DNA of 15,888 bases from CAYXDR01 sp046498185 (GTDB lineage Bacteria; Desulfobacterota; DSM-4660; Desulfatiglandales; Desulfatiglandaceae): NCBI GenBank assembly GCA_046498185.1, contig JAWOBE010000191.1:1-15888 (forward strand). Direction: 5' to 3'. Below the pieces are notes generated by a model. It saw only the letters and a program-made list of their open reading frames with translations, was not told where the DNA came from and made no database searches. This document shows positions 15,600 through 15,888 of this stretch, one piece after another (the first letter of the stretch is position 1; each line of letters starts with the position of its first letter). A program made the translations under genes and the position numbers.

Positions 15600-15888
15600 A
15601 TGAAAATATTTGTTTGTATAAAGCACGTTCCGGATACGGCCGCGCGGGTTTCGATCCTCGGGTCTGCTGAATGTGATCCCGGAAACAAGTACGTGATAAA
15701 TCCCCACGACGAATACGCGATTGAACAGGCTGTTTCGATAAAACGAGAACTCGGCGACACCGAAGTGACGGCGGTGAGCCTTGGTGGCACGGATGCTGAA
15801 AAAACCTTGAGATCCGCGCTCGCCCTCGGCGCGGACAGGGCCGTGCTCGTCGAAACCGGCGTTTCCTTCCCCGGCCCCAGGCTTACCG
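15600..15888 (+). CDS. etfB: Electron transfer flavoprotein beta subunit, 5' part (truncated by window end)
   Basis: The first 96 codons of an EtfB protein are present, and the frame stays open to the last base. The start MKIFVCIKHVPDTAARVSI is the classic EtfB N-terminus, followed by INPHDEYAIEQAVSIKRELG and an LGGTDAEKTLRSALALGADRAV segment, both family-typical and near the AMP/FAD-binding site. EtfB pairs with EtfA, presumably encoded just past the window, to form a soluble FAD heterodimer that passes electrons to or from acyl-CoA dehydrogenases or membrane quinone reductases. The ATG has only a weak ribosome site (GAGGG, about 10 nt upstream). It lies 37 nt after the large inverted repeat and is probably transcribed separately from the ABC operon. 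Confidence 0.93.
   Translation, partial: MKIFVCIKHVPDTAARVSILGSAECDPGNKYVINPHDEYAIEQAVSIKRELGDTEVTAVSLGGTDAEKTLRSALALGADRAVLVETGVSFPGPRLT

Overview
The window looks like chromosomal DNA of a strictly anaerobic Gram-negative bacterium, most likely a sulfate-reducing or syntrophic deltaproteobacterium (Desulfobacterota). Three things suggest this: a Wood-Ljungdahl-type methylenetetrahydrofolate reductase operon with heterodisulfide-reductase-like electron carriers, two UGA-encoded selenoproteins in that operon, and a LolC/LolE-type lipoprotein exporter that implies an outer membrane. No phage, IS, CRISPR, rRNA or tRNA was recognised.

Layout. Positions 197-1027 (+) encode a TauE/SafE-family membrane protein. 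It converges on a five-gene minus-strand operon spanning 8509 down to 1058, in the order metF-like paralogue, hdrA, mvhD, metV, metF. Junctions are tight: a 16-nt gap, a 1-nt overlap, a 79-nt gap and a 4-nt overlap. Next upstream are an AT-rich 437-nt intergenic region with short repeats, a LolC/LolE-type permease (minus strand), and a divergent trmO (+). After trmO comes a three-gene ABC importer operon (+): binding protein, ATPase and a fused double permease of the 2-aminoethylphosphonate/ferric-iron type. A 342-nt repeat-rich spacer follows, then the start of etfB, which runs off the window.

The main result is that two genes of the metF operon are broken by in-frame TGA codons that are best read as selenocysteine. 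hdrA is one 1479-residue gene (7614-3175) with Sec64, not a short fragment plus a 1392-residue protein. mvhD is one 143-residue gene (3175-2744) with Sec16, not 117 residues. Each TGA sits where the family normally has a conserved cysteine. Each is followed 20-22 nt later by the apical loop of a stem-loop that fits the bacterial SECIS pattern. Both families are known selenoproteins in some anaerobes.

How the genes may work together: MetF and MetV form the catalytic module that reduces methylene-THF to methyl-THF. HdrA (two flavin modules with a GltD-like NAD(P)H module inserted) and MvhD would pass or bifurcate electrons between NAD(P)H, ferredoxin and MetF. No hdrB, hdrC or rnfC is present, so the giant HdrA may supply the functions those subunits provide in the Moorella MetFV-Hdr-Mvh complex. 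The second MetF-like protein has changed active-site residues and may be structural or act on another substrate.
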